From Ramlibacter monticola (lineage in GTDB: Bacteria; Pseudomonadota; Gammaproteobacteria; Burkholderiales; Burkholderiaceae_C): a DNA stretch of 64,000 nt. The notes below the pieces were generated by a model. That model saw nothing but the letters and a program-made list of their open reading frames with translations, had not been told where the DNA came from and ran no database searches. The DNA is taken from positions 1,426,001-1,490,000 of the forward strand of contig NZ_JAEQNE010000001.1 in the NCBI RefSeq assembly GCF_016722785.1. Direction: 5' to 3'. Within the stretch, counting starts at the first letter, position 1, and the number at the start of each line of letters is the position of its first letter. Shown here in pieces: positions 24,930 to 34,296 of the stretch. Both the position numbers and the translations under genes were made by a program.

Positions 24930-27900
24930 ATGGCCGAGCGCAGTACCGAGAGCCCGTCCCCCATCGTCCGCCCCGATTACCGCCTCGCCGACAGCCTGTG
25001 GGCCCCCGGCGGCGCCATCTTCCTCACCGGCACCCAGGCCCTGGTGCGCCTGATGCTGATGCAGCGCCAGCGCGATGCGGCAGCGGGCCTGGCCACGCGC
25101 GGCTTCCTCAGCGGCTATCGCGGTTCGCCGCTGGGCATGCTCGACCAGGCCGTGTGGAAGGCCGGACGCAAGTTCGAGGAGGCCGGCCTGCGCTTCCTGC
25201 CGGCGATCAACGAGGAGCTGGGCGCCACGGCGGTGCTGGGCACCCAGCGCGTCGAGGCCGACCCGGAGCGCACCTGCGAAGGCGTGTTCGCCCTCTGGTA
25301 CGGCAAGGGGCCGGGCGTGGACCGCGCCGGCGACGCGCTCAAGCACGGCAACGCCTACGGCACCTCGCCGCACGGCGGCGTGCTGATGGTGGCGGGCGAC
25401 GACCACGGCTGCGTCTCCTCCTCCATGCCGCACCAGAGCGACCAGGCCTTCCAGTCCTGGCACGCGCCCATCGTGGCGCCGGCGAACGTCGCCGAGTACC
25501 TGGAGTTCGGGCTGTACGGCTGGTCCCTCTCGCGCTTCTCCGGCAACTGGATCGGCTTCACCGCGCTGTCGGAAGTGGTGGAAAGCGGAGCGACCGTGGA
25601 CCTCGACCTGGTGAACGCCCGCGTCGCGACCTGGCAGGACGCCGGGACCGTGCGCCAGCTCACGGGATACACCCCGCCGCCCGGCGGCCTGCACTACCGC
25701 TGGCCCGACCTGCCTTCGCTGACCATCGAGCAGCGCCTGCACGCCAAGCTCGATGCGGTGCGCGCCTTCGCCCGCATCAACAGCATCGACCGCCACGTGG
25801 TGCAGAGCCCGCGCGCGACGGTGGGCATCGTCACGGCGGGCAAGGCGCACTACGACCTGCTGGAAGTGCTGCGGCGTCTCGACGTGCCGCTGGAGACCCT
25901 CGCCGCGCACGGCGTGCGCATCTACAAGCTGGGCCTCACCTACCCGATCGAGCCCACGCGCATGCGCGAGTTCGCGCGCGGCCTGTCGGAAGTGCTGGTG
26001 ATCGAGGAGAAGGGCCCGGTGGTCGAGGAGCAGCTGCGCTCCATGTTCTACAACGAGCGCGAGCGGCCCGCGATCGTGGGCAAGACCGACACCGAGGGCC
26101 GCCCGCTGGTTTCGGCCCTCGGCGAGCTGCGGCCGTCGCGCCTGATCGAGGTCGTCGCGCGGTGGCTGGTGGGCCACTTCCCCGACCTCGACCGCCAGCA
26201 CCTGGTGCGCGACTTCACCCTGCCGGAACTGCTGTCCAACGACAGCGACAGCGTGAAGCGCATGCCCTACTTCTGCGCCGGCTGCCCGCACAACATCTCG
26301 ACGAAGGTGCCGGAGGGCTCGCACGCGCAGGCCGGCATCGGCTGCCACTTCATGGCGAGCTGGATGGACCGCGACACCGAGGGCCTGATCCAGATGGGCG
26401 GCGAAGGCGTGGACTGGGTGTCGCACGCGATGTTCACCAAGGTGCCGCACGTGTTCCAGAACCTGGGCGACGGCACCTACTACCACTCGGGCTACCTCGC
26501 GATCCGGCAGGCCGTCGCCGCCCGCGCGACGCTCACCTACAAGATCCTGTTCAACGACGCCGTGGCGATGACGGGCGGCCAGCCCGTGGACGGCATCATC
26601 AGCGTGGACGGCATCGCGCGCCAGGTCGAGGCCGAGGGCGTGAAGCAGGTCGTGGTGGTGTCGGACGCCATCGGCAAGTACGCCGCTATCCGCAACCGCT
26701 TTCCGGCCGGCACGGAGTTCCACGACCGCGATGCGCTCGACGCGGTCCAGCGGCGCCTGCGCGAGACCCCGGGCGTGACCGTGCTGATCTACGAGCAGAC
26801 CTGCGCGGCCGAGAAGCGCCGCCGCCGCAAGAAGGGCGAGCTGGTCGACCCGGCGCGGCGGCTGGTCATCAACGACCGTGTCTGCGAGGGCTGCGGCGAC
26901 TGCTCCGTGCAGAGCAACTGCGTCGCGGTGCAGCCGCTGGAGACGCCGCTCGGGCGCAAGCGCCGGATCGACCAGAGCAGCTGCAACAAGGACTACTCCT
27001 GCGCCAAGGGCTTCTGCCCCAGCTTCGTCGGCGTGCTGGGGGGCCGGCCGCGCAAGCGGGTGGGCGTGCTGGCGGACGGCGCCGCCCACTTCATGGAGCA
27101 GGTCGACGCGCTGCCGCGTCCGGCGCCGCACGTGTGGGACGCGCCTTACGACCTGCTGGTCACGGGCGTGGGCGGAACCGGGGTCGTCACCCTCGGTGCG
27201 CTGGTCGCGATGGCCGCGCACCTGGAAGGGAAGAGCGCCAGCGTGCTGGACTTCATGGGCTTCGCGCAGAAGGGCGGCTCGGTCCTGAGCTTCGTGCGCT
27301 TCGCGGACACCGCCTCGCGCCTCAACCAGGTGCGCATCGACACGCAGCAGGCAGACGCCCTGCTCGCCTGCGACCTGGTGGTGGGCGCTTCGCCCGATGC
27401 GCTGGCGACGGTTCGCCACGGCCGCACCCGCATCCTGGCCAACACGCACGAGGTGCCCGTGGCAGAGAGCCTGCGCAACCCGGACGCCAGCCTGAAGGTG
27501 CCGCTGCTGCTGGAGAAGCTGCGCTTCGCGGCCGGCGGCGAGCGGGTCGAGACCCTGGACGCGCAGGCGCTCGCCGAAGCCTTCCTGGGCGACTCGATCT
27601 TCTCCAACATCGTGGCGCTGGGCGCCGCGTGGCAGCGCGCCCTGGTGCCGGTGAGCCTGCCAGCGCTGCTGCACGCCATCGAGCTCAATGGCGTGGCCGT
27701 GGAGCACAACAAGCTCGCCTTCTCGCTGGGGCGGCTGGCCGTGGGCGCGCCGGAGGCGATCGCGGCCCTGCTGCGCGGCGAGGCCGTGGGCGCGCCCGCC
27801 GCGCCCGAGACGCTGGATGCGATCGTCGCGCGCGGGATGGCGCACCTCACGGGCTACCAGGATGCGCGCCTTGCGCGCCGCTACGCCGATTTCGTGGCCA

Positions 27901-28514
27901 AGGTGCGGGTGCGCGAGCAGGCGCTGGGCGGCGACGCCACCCTGCCCTTCACGCGCGTCGTGGCGCAGTCGCTGCTGAAGCTGATGGCCTTCAAGGACGA
28001 GTACGAGGTGGCGCGGCTCTACACGGATGGCGAGTTCCAGCGGACCCTGCGGCAGCAGTTCGAGGGCGACATCGCGCTGGAATTCTTCATGGCGCCGCCG
28101 GCGCTCTCGCGCGCGAAGGACGGCCAGCCGCCGCGCAAGGTGCGGCTCGGGGGCTGGATGATGCCCTTCATGAAGCTGCTCGCGCAGGGCCGGCGCCTGC
28201 GCGGCACGGTGTTCGACCCGTTCGGCCGCACGGCGGAGCGGCGCATGGAGCGGGAACTGGTCGAGGCCTACCGGGCGCGGATCGAAGCGCTGTTGCCGGC
28301 GCTCTCGCCCGAGCGTCTGAAGACCGCGACCGAGATCGCGGCGCTGCCGCTGGCGATGCGCGGCTTCGGGCACGTGAAGCTCGCGAACGTGGCGCTGGCG
28401 CGGATGCGCGAGGCGGAGTTGCTCCACAGGTTCGATCCCGCCACGTATGCGCGTCCGGCGCCGTCGCGCGAAGCGGGGCAGATCCGCGGGATCCGTGTCA
28501 CCACCGCGGCCTGA
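24930..28514 (+). CDS. Indolepyruvate ferredoxin oxidoreductase, fused alpha-beta type
   Basis: The 1194-residue protein has a thiamine-diphosphate oxidoreductase part (residues about 1-600, with YFCAGCPHNISTKVPEGS), then a ferredoxin-like region (VCEGCGDCSVQSNC ... CAKGFCPS) and an IorB/gamma-type domain (VTGVGGTGVVTLGALVAMAA ... DFMGFAQKGGSVLS). A C-terminal region follows. It oxidatively decarboxylates arylpyruvates to aryl-acetyl-CoA. Phenylpyruvate would give phenylacetyl-CoA, linking amino acid breakdown to the Paa or Pad routes. AAGGAGA precedes the ATG at 24930. Confidence 0.9.
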   Translation: MAERSTESPSPIVRPDYRLADSLWAPGGAIFLTGTQALVRLMLMQRQRDAAAGLATRGFLSGYRGSPLGMLDQAVWKAGRKFEEAGLRFLPAINEELGATAVLGTQRVEADPERTCEGVFALWYGKGPGVDRAGDALKHGNAYGTSPHGGVLMVAGDDHGCVSSSMPHQSDQAFQSWHAPIVAPANVAEYLEFGLYGWSLSRFSGNWIGFTALSEVVESGATVDLDLVNARVATWQDAGTVRQLTGYTPPPGGLHYRWPDLPSLTIEQRLHAKLDAVRAFARINSIDRHVVQSPRATVGIVTAGKAHYDLLEVLRRLDVPLETLAAHGVRIYKLGLTYPIEPTRMREFARGLSEVLVIEEKGPVVEEQLRSMFYNERERPAIVGKTDTEGRPLVSALGELRPSRLIEVVARWLVGHFPDLDRQHLVRDFTLPELLSNDSDSVKRMPYFCAGCPHNISTKVPEGSHAQAGIGCHFMASWMDRDTEGLIQMGGEGVDWVSHAMFTKVPHVFQNLGDGTYYHSGYLAIRQAVAARATLTYKILFNDAVAMTGGQPVDGIISVDGIARQVEAEGVKQVVVVSDAIGKYAAIRNRFPAGTEFHDRDALDAVQRRLRETPGVTVLIYEQTCAAEKRRRRKKGELVDPARRLVINDRVCEGCGDCSVQSNCVAVQPLETPLGRKRRIDQSSCNKDYSCAKGFCPSFVGVLGGRPRKRVGVLADGAAHFMEQVDALPRPAPHVWDAPYDLLVTGVGGTGVVTLGALVAMAAHLEGKSASVLDFMGFAQKGGSVLSFVRFADTASRLNQVRIDTQQADALLACDLVVGASPDALATVRHGRTRILANTHEVPVAESLRNPDASLKVPLLLEKLRFAAGGERVETLDAQALAEAFLGDSIFSNIVALGAAWQRALVPVSLPALLHAIELNGVAVEHNKLAFSLGRLAVGAPEAIAALLRGEAVGAPAAPETLDAIVARGMAHLTGYQDARLARRYADFVAKVRVREQALGGDATLPFTRVVAQSLLKLMAFKDEYEVARLYTDGEFQRTLRQQFEGDIALEFFMAPPALSRAKDGQPPRKVRLGGWMMPFMKLLAQGRRLRGTVFDPFGRTAERRMERELVEAYRARIEALLPALSPERLKTATEIAALPLAMRGFGHVKLANVALARMREAELLHRFDPATYARPAPSREAGQIRGIRVTTAA

Positions 28515-28562
28515 ACCTCTCCCTCGCCCCTCGGGGGGGAGTGAGGAAGTCACCCCGCCGGG

Positions 28563-30359
28563 TCAGGCGCGGATCACGCGCGGATCCTCTCCCGCGTACA
28601 GCGCCGCCACGTCGGCGGCCCGGCGCGAGAGCACCGCACGCTGGTTGAGGTAGCCCTTGTCGGTGATCTCGCCGGCATCGGCGCTCGGCGGCTCCGCCTG
28701 CAGCAGGGCGCGCGTGGGCGTCTGCGCCGAGCCCGCGCCTTCGTCGCGCAGGCTTTGCAGCACCGAGCGCACGTGCGCCGCCAGCGCGGCCTCCGGCAAG
28801 GCCTTCGCCTGCGGCGTGGGGAAGACCAGCAGGCCGACTTCCGCCTGCTCGTGGCCGGTGACCACCACGTCGGCCACGTGCGGCGCCAGCGCGGTCACGA
28901 GCCGCGGCCGCAGCGTGCCGACGCTCACCCAGGTGCCGGTGGTCAGCTTGAAGTCCTCGGCCACCCGGCCGTCGAAGGCCACGCCTTGCGCGATGTCGGC
29001 CGGGTCCACCAGCCGGCCCGCGTCGCCGATGCGGTAGTAGCCCTCGTCGTCGAAGGCCGCGTCGGTGAGGTCCTGCCGGTCCAGGTAGCCGGGGAAGACG
29101 TTGAGGCCGCGGGCGCGCAGCTCCAGCTTCTCGCCGTTGGGCACGAACTTCAGTTCCGCGCCGGGCAGCGGCAGGCCCAGGCAGCCCGCGCGGTCTATGC
29201 GCCAGTGCACCGTGGTGATCGCCGGCGCCGTCTCGGTCGCGCCCCAGGAGGACGTGAACCACAGCGGCCGGTCGCGCACCCGCGCCGCCACCGCCTCCAG
29301 CCGTGACCAGATGCTCTGCGGCAGCGCGGCCCCGGCATAGAACACGCCTTCCAGGGACCCCAGGACCTCGCGCGCGCAGGCCTCGTCGGCCTCCAGGAAG
29401 GGCAGCAGCATGTCGAAGCCGCGCGGCACGTTGAAGTGGAAGTTGGGCCGCACCTCGCGCAGGTTGCGCAGGGTCTTCTCGACCAGGCCCGGTGCCGGCC
29501 GGCCTTCGTCGATGTACAGCGCGCCGCCGTGCGCCAGCACCATGTGGAAGTTGTGGTTGCCGCCGAAGGTGTGGCTCCAGGGCAGCCAGTCCAGCAGCAC
29601 GAGCCGGTGCCGGGCGAGGAAGGGCCAGGCCTGCGTCATCATCTGCTGGTTGGCGCAGAGCATGCGGTGGCTGTTGACCACCACCTTGGGCTGGCCGGTC
29701 GATCCGCTGGTGAGCAGGTACTTGGCGTGGTGCTCGGGCCGGATCGCCGCGAACGCCGCTGCGACCGCTTCGCTTTCGCCGGCTTCGGTCAGCGCCGCGA
29801 AGGGTCGCGCGCCCGGCACCTCCTGCGCGTGCGCGCCGAACACCAGGGTGCACTTGCCGCCCCAATGCCGCACCGCCGGACCGTAGACGCGCGCATCGGC
29901 GGCGTAGACCAGCGCCGGCTGCAGCATGTCGAGGATGCCGGCGATGCGGGTGTAGTCCGTCGTCAGGCGGCAGTACGCGCTCGAGACCGTGCAGAAGGGG
30001 CGGCCGACGTGCATGGCGGCCAGGCCCAGCAGCGCCGCCTCGATCGCGTTGTCGGAAAGGATCACGACCGGGCGCCGCGGCGGGAGTTGCGCATCGAGCA
30101 GGCCCTGCGCGATGCGGCCGACCCGGTCGCGGACCTCGTGGTACGTGAGCTTGCGCCAGGCGTCGGCGGCGTCGCGCTCGGCCAGGAACAGCGCATCGGG
30201 CGTCGTCGCCGCCCAGTGTTCCAGCCAGTCGCCGACGCAGCGCGCGTAGGGCTGCAGGGGGGAGGGATGGCGCAGCACGAAGCTGCCGTCGGCGCGCGAC
30301 TCGCGCACGACCTCGGGCGGGGCGAGCGCCTGCCCGTCCCCGAAGGGGGCGTTCCGCAT
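28563..30359 (-). CDS. fcs: Feruloyl-CoA synthase-type AMP-binding ligase
   Basis: The 598-residue ANL enzyme has P-loop LLTSGSTGQPKVVVNSHRM, LDWLPWSHTFGGNHNFH, and adenylation motif TSSWGATETAPAITTVHW. Length and the WLPWSHTFGGNHNF pattern fit the feruloyl-CoA synthase family, which activates hydroxycinnamates. The substrate is not proved: no vanillin-forming hydratase or vdh lies next to it, though a crotonase is at 58 kb. Confidence 0.75.
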   Translation of the reverse strand: MRNAPFGDGQALAPPEVVRESRADGSFVLRHPSPLQPYARCVGDWLEHWAATTPDALFLAERDAADAWRKLTYHEVRDRVGRIAQGLLDAQLPPRRPVVILSDNAIEAALLGLAAMHVGRPFCTVSSAYCRLTTDYTRIAGILDMLQPALVYAADARVYGPAVRHWGGKCTLVFGAHAQEVPGARPFAALTEAGESEAVAAAFAAIRPEHHAKYLLTSGSTGQPKVVVNSHRMLCANQQMMTQAWPFLARHRLVLLDWLPWSHTFGGNHNFHMVLAHGGALYIDEGRPAPGLVEKTLRNLREVRPNFHFNVPRGFDMLLPFLEADEACAREVLGSLEGVFYAGAALPQSIWSRLEAVAARVRDRPLWFTSSWGATETAPAITTVHWRIDRAGCLGLPLPGAELKFVPNGEKLELRARGLNVFPGYLDRQDLTDAAFDDEGYYRIGDAGRLVDPADIAQGVAFDGRVAEDFKLTTGTWVSVGTLRPRLVTALAPHVADVVVTGHEQAEVGLLVFPTPQAKALPEAALAAHVRSVLQSLRDEGAGSAQTPTRALLQAEPPSADAGEITDKGYLNQRAVLSRRAADVAALYAGEDPRVIRA

Positions 30360-30565
30360 GATGTCTCCTCGTCCTGCGCCGGGGGTGGGGCCGGTGGCAG
30401 GCGCGTTGTCGGATCTGTGTCGCTCGCCGGTCTGCGCCGGCGTGCCCCGATCTTGGCACGGCGGCGCGCGCCCGGGTCGGGCGCGACCCCATTCCTTGCG
30501 TCAGGACAAGCTGCGGGCGCCGTGGAGGCGGTACGCGACCGCGCGGTCGCCTGGGGGCGCCGTGC

Positions 30566-31663
30566 TCATGGCGACTGCGCGAGCGCCGCATTCACGCGCG
30601 GCATGACCTCCTGCGCCATCAGCTGCATCGAGCGCCTTCCCAGCGCGGGATCCATCCAGTCGTGGCAGGCGTAGAGCAGCGTCCCGAAGTCGCCGATCTG
30701 CTCGCGGAAGGCCAGGATCTGGTCCACCACGCTGTTCACCGTCCCCGCGATCACCAGCCGGTTCGTCACGTAGTCCGGCGTGATCTCGCCATCAGGCTGG
30801 TTCGGGTCCAGCTTGAACAGGTTCGAGCGTCCCGAAAAGCCCACCAGCTTGCGCACCAGCTGCCTGAAGTAGAAGTGATACGGGCCTTCGGGGCTCTTGC
30901 CATAGCGCTGCGCCACCTCGTCGTCGTCGGCGACGAAGATCGACTTGGCCACGCGCCAGTCCGACGGCGAGGCCTGCGCGCCCACCGCCGTGCGCCCCTC
31001 GACGTACTTCGGCCAGTGCGTCTTCACCCACTCCGGCAGCAGGAAGTTGGCGGAAATCGGCGTCCAGCCCCGCTTGGCCATCTCGGTCACTCCCGCGGAG
31101 AACGGCGCCACCGCGGTCCCGACGATGGGTGGATGCGGCTTCTGGTAGGGCCGCAGGATCGCGCCCTGCCCGATCTCCAGGATGGAGGTCTGCTTGGTCG
31201 ACACCTTGAAGAACTCGCCCTGCAGGTCGTAGGGCGGCTCGCCGGCCCAGATCTTCAGCACCATGTCGATGGCCTCGACGAACATGGCGTTGCGGTTCCT
31301 CTGGTAGTTGCCGAACACCTCGGCATCGGACATCAGGCCGCCCGGGCTGATGCCCATGATGAAGCGGCCCTCCAGCATGTGGTCCAGCATCGCCACCTGC
31401 GCGGCCACCGCCGCGGGATGCGTGTTGGGCATGTTGATGGTGCCGCTGCCCAGCACGATGTCCTTCGTGTCGTGCGCCAGGGACGCAAGGAACATCAGGC
31501 AGGAGGTCACGTTCTCGGACAGGTCCGTCACGTGCTCGCCGACGAAGGCCTCGCGGAAGCCCAGGCGGTCGGCCAGCAGGATCGCCTCGCGGTCCTCCGC
31601 CAGCGTCTCGGTGGCGATGCGGCCCGGCGGGTGCAGGGGCATCATGAAGGTGCCGAGTTTCAT
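30566..31663 (-). CDS. LLM class flavin-dependent oxidoreductase (luciferase-like)
   Basis: The 365-residue protein begins MKLGTFMMPLHPPGR and has VGEHVTDLSE, DIVLGSGTINMPNTHPAAVAAQVAMLDHMLEGRF and GISPGG, the pattern of bacterial luciferase-like monooxygenases. It would use reduced flavin from a separate reductase. Substrate unknown. The ATG at 31663 follows GGAGACC; an upstream in-frame ATG is less likely. The preceding gap (30360-30565) shows no gene. Confidence 0.88.
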   Translation of the reverse strand: MKLGTFMMPLHPPGRIATETLAEDREAILLADRLGFREAFVGEHVTDLSENVTSCLMFLASLAHDTKDIVLGSGTINMPNTHPAAVAAQVAMLDHMLEGRFIMGISPGGLMSDAEVFGNYQRNRNAMFVEAIDMVLKIWAGEPPYDLQGEFFKVSTKQTSILEIGQGAILRPYQKPHPPIVGTAVAPFSAGVTEMAKRGWTPISANFLLPEWVKTHWPKYVEGRTAVGAQASPSDWRVAKSIFVADDDEVAQRYGKSPEGPYHFYFRQLVRKLVGFSGRSNLFKLDPNQPDGEITPDYVTNRLVIAGTVNSVVDQILAFREQIGDFGTLLYACHDWMDPALGRRSMQLMAQEVMPRVNAALAQSP

Positions 31664-31777
31664 CGTCGGGGTCTCCTGGAAGGAAGGGCGCGGACTCGCT
31701 GGTCCTTCATGGGCCGCCATCCTGCGGGGGCGGTGCCGCCCCGTCCATCCGGGGGAACCGCAGGTGGCCCGGCCGGC

Positions 31778-32599
31778 TCAGGCCGCGAAGGCGTCCATCT
31801 TGTCGCGCCAGAACTCCGGCGGCGGGATCGTGCCGCTGCCGGCCGCGGCGTTCTGCGCCATGTGCTCCGGCGAGCCGCTGCCCGGGATCGCGCAGGTCAC
31901 CGCCGGCGGGGCGAGGGCGAATTTCAGCAGCAGTTGCGACCACGTGCCGCAGCCGATCTCGCCCGCCCACGCGGGCAGGGGCTTCGCGCCCAGCCGGCGC
32001 AGCAGGCCGCCACCGCCGAAGGGACGGTTCACCAGCACCGCCACGCCGCGCTCCGCGGCCAGCGGCAGCAGGCGGCGTTCGGCTTCGCGCTCCTGCGCGG
32101 AATAGTTGATCTGCAGGAAATCCAGGCGCTCGCTGCGCAGCACCTCCTCGACCTCGGCGTAGGCCGGGGCGCTGTAGTGCGTGATCCCGAGGTAGCGCAC
32201 GCGCCCCGCCTCTTTCCACTGCCTCAGCGTGGCCAGGTGGCTCGCCCAATCCAGCAGGTTGTGCACCTGCACCAGGTCGATGCGCTGCGTGCGCAGCAGG
32301 CGCAGCGAGTCCTCCATCTGCCGGAGGCCGGGGGCCCGTCCGCGGGTCCACACCTTGGTGGCGAGGAACACCTGGCCCTGCAAGCCGGCCTCTTCCACCG
32401 CCTGCCCGACGGCCGCTTCGGCCTTGCCGTACATCGGCGAACTGTCCACCACCGTGCCGCCCGCTGCGTGCAGCCCGGAGAGCACGGCGGGCAGGCGCGC
32501 GAAGTCCGCGCTGCCGGGCGCGCGGTCGAAGCCCATGTAGGTGCCGCAGCCGATCACCGGCAGGGGCTCGCCGCTGGAGGGGATGGCCCGGGTGTGCAT
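31778..32599 (-). CDS. Aldo/keto reductase family protein
   Basis: The 273-residue TIM-barrel protein has the catalytic Asp52, Tyr57 and Lys82 in VVDSSPMYGKAE and LATKVW, a histidine in VQVHNLL and the C-terminal AIPGSGSPEHMAQN cofactor segment. NADPH-dependent reduction of a carbonyl is expected; substrate unknown. It is divergent from the MFS gene with a 95-bp gap. Confidence 0.87.
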   Translation of the reverse strand: MHTRAIPSSGEPLPVIGCGTYMGFDRAPGSADFARLPAVLSGLHAAGGTVVDSSPMYGKAEAAVGQAVEEAGLQGQVFLATKVWTRGRAPGLRQMEDSLRLLRTQRIDLVQVHNLLDWASHLATLRQWKEAGRVRYLGITHYSAPAYAEVEEVLRSERLDFLQINYSAQEREAERRLLPLAAERGVAVLVNRPFGGGGLLRRLGAKPLPAWAGEIGCGTWSQLLLKFALAPPAVTCAIPGSGSPEHMAQNAAAGSGTIPPPEFWRDKMDAFAA

Positions 32600-32694
32600 C
32601 CGGGGGACGATAGCGCAGGACGGCGCGAGCGGGGGCTGCAGGGGCGATCCCACCCGCGCCTGCAGGCGCGCGCCGCCTCGCTTAGGATGGCCCG

Positions 32695-34293
32695 GTGAGC
32701 GACGACGAAGTCTTGCCGCCCGCCCGCGGCGCCAGCGCGGCCGCGGGCGAGCCGCACCTTCTCTCCGAGGGCAGCCTGCCCTCCTCCACCACGGGCACCG
32801 AGGACGCGCATGCCGACGCGCGCGGCGCGGCCGCGGACGAGCCCGCGCGCTCCTCCTTCGCCGCACTGTTCAGCGCCGTGATGCTGCCCATGTTCATGGG
32901 CGCGGTCGACCAGACGCTGCTGGTGACCGCCACGCCGCGCATCGCGGCCGAGCTCGGCGGCCTCGCCCAGACCTCGTGGATCGCCGCCGGCTACCTCCTC
33001 GCCTCCACCGTGATGGCGCCGCTGTACGGCCGGCTCGGCGATCGCTTCGGCCGGCGCAACGTCATGCTGGTCGCGCTGGTCATGTTCGCGCTGGGCTCGC
33101 TCGCGTGCGCGCTGGCGCCTTCGCTGCGGCTGCTGGTCGCCGCGCGCGTGCTGCAGGGCCTGGGCGGCGGCGGGCTGATGGTGCTGTCGCAGGCGCTGAT
33201 CGGCGAGCTGGTTCCGCCCTGGGACCGGCCGCGCTACCAGGGCTACTTCGCCGTCATCTTCACGACCTCCAGCGTGGGCGGGCCGCTGATCGGCGGCTTC
33301 GTCGTGCATCACGGCGACTGGCGCTGGCTGTTCCTGGCCAACCTGCCGCTGGCGGCGCTCGCGTTCTGGCGCATGTCGCTGCTGCCGCGGCCCCACCCCT
33401 CCGCGCAGCGGCACGCGCCCTACGACCCGCTCGGCTTCGTCCTGTTCGCGCTGTGCGCGGCCAGCGCGCTGGTGTGGTTCGGGCAGGTGGGGCACGGCTT
33501 CGCGCTGGTGTCCCTGCCCAGCGCCCTGATCGCGGCCGCCGCGCTGGGCACGGGCGTGGCGCTCGCGCTTCAGCAGCGCCGGCACGCCAATGCCTTCCTG
33601 CCGCTGGACATCCTGCGGCTTCCGGGCGTGCCCTGGGTGTGCGCCTCGGTCGCGGGCTTCGCCGGCACCCTGTTCGGCCTGCTGTTCCTGCTGCCGATCT
33701 ACCTGCAGGTCGCCCTGCGCGCCAACGCGCTCGACGCCGGCCTGCAACTGCTGCCGCTGACCGCGGGCATCGTGGTCGGTTCGACGCTCAACGGCCGCTA
33801 CAGCGCCCGCACCGGCACCAGCGGCCGGCTCCCGCCCTTCGGGCTGGCGCTGGCGGCGCTCGCCATCCTCGCGCTTGCCTTGCTGCCGCCGCTGCCGGGA
33901 GTGATCACGCCGGCGGCGGCGCTCTGCGGCGTGGGCTTCGGCACCGTGATGCCCAATGCGCAGCTCGCCACGCAGATCCTCGCGGGGCGGCAGCGGCTCG
34001 GCGCCGCAGCCGCGCTGCTGTCGCTCACGCGCTCCAGCGGCGCCACGCTCGGGACCGCCGCCTTCGGCGGGCTGGCGTTCGTGCTGCTGGGGTCGAGCGA
34101 GGGCAGCCTGCAGGTCGGCCAGCTGGAGCCGGCGCGGGTGATGCAGGCGTTCCACATCGTCTTCGGTGTGCTCGCGGGCTTCGCTGCGCTGGGCGCGTTC
34201 GCGGCGTGGCGGGCGCCGCGGATGGACTTGAGGGCGCATGCGGAGCGGGGGAGCGCCCCCACCCCGGCCCTCCCCCGCAGGGCGGGGGAGTGA
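32695..34293 (+). CDS. MFS transporter, DHA2 (EmrB/QacA-like) family
   Basis: The 532-residue protein has about 14 membrane segments, an N-terminal cytoplasmic extension of about 60 residues, and DHA2 motifs such as GAVDQTLLVTATPRIAAELGG and YGRLGDRFGRRNVM. It should be a proton-driven drug or metabolite exporter. The start is GTG. The last 15 residues (SAPTPALPRRAGE region) are encoded by a GC-rich palindromic repeat (about 34253-34292), so the native C-terminus has been replaced. Confidence 0.86.
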   Translation: MSDDEVLPPARGASAAAGEPHLLSEGSLPSSTTGTEDAHADARGAAADEPARSSFAALFSAVMLPMFMGAVDQTLLVTATPRIAAELGGLAQTSWIAAGYLLASTVMAPLYGRLGDRFGRRNVMLVALVMFALGSLACALAPSLRLLVAARVLQGLGGGGLMVLSQALIGELVPPWDRPRYQGYFAVIFTTSSVGGPLIGGFVVHHGDWRWLFLANLPLAALAFWRMSLLPRPHPSAQRHAPYDPLGFVLFALCAASALVWFGQVGHGFALVSLPSALIAAAALGTGVALALQQRRHANAFLPLDILRLPGVPWVCASVAGFAGTLFGLLFLLPIYLQVALRANALDAGLQLLPLTAGIVVGSTLNGRYSARTGTSGRLPPFGLALAALAILALALLPPLPGVITPAAALCGVGFGTVMPNAQLATQILAGRQRLGAAAALLSLTRSSGATLGTAAFGGLAFVLLGSSEGSLQVGQLEPARVMQAFHIVFGVLAGFAALGAFAAWRAPRMDLRAHAERGSAPTPALPRRAGE

Positions 34294-34296
34294 GGA

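Noticed and set aside
24930..28514. Treating the fused oxidoreductase as the phenylglyoxylate oxidoreductase missing from the pad set.
   Set aside because: PadEFGHI is a multi-subunit enzyme; this is the single-chain indolepyruvate type with its own regulator.
24810..28553. A minus-strand open frame of over 1,200 codons opposite the fused oxidoreductase gene.
   Set aside because: Same low-complexity composition as other antisense shadows, while the plus strand has clear thiamine, ferredoxin and gamma-domain motifs.
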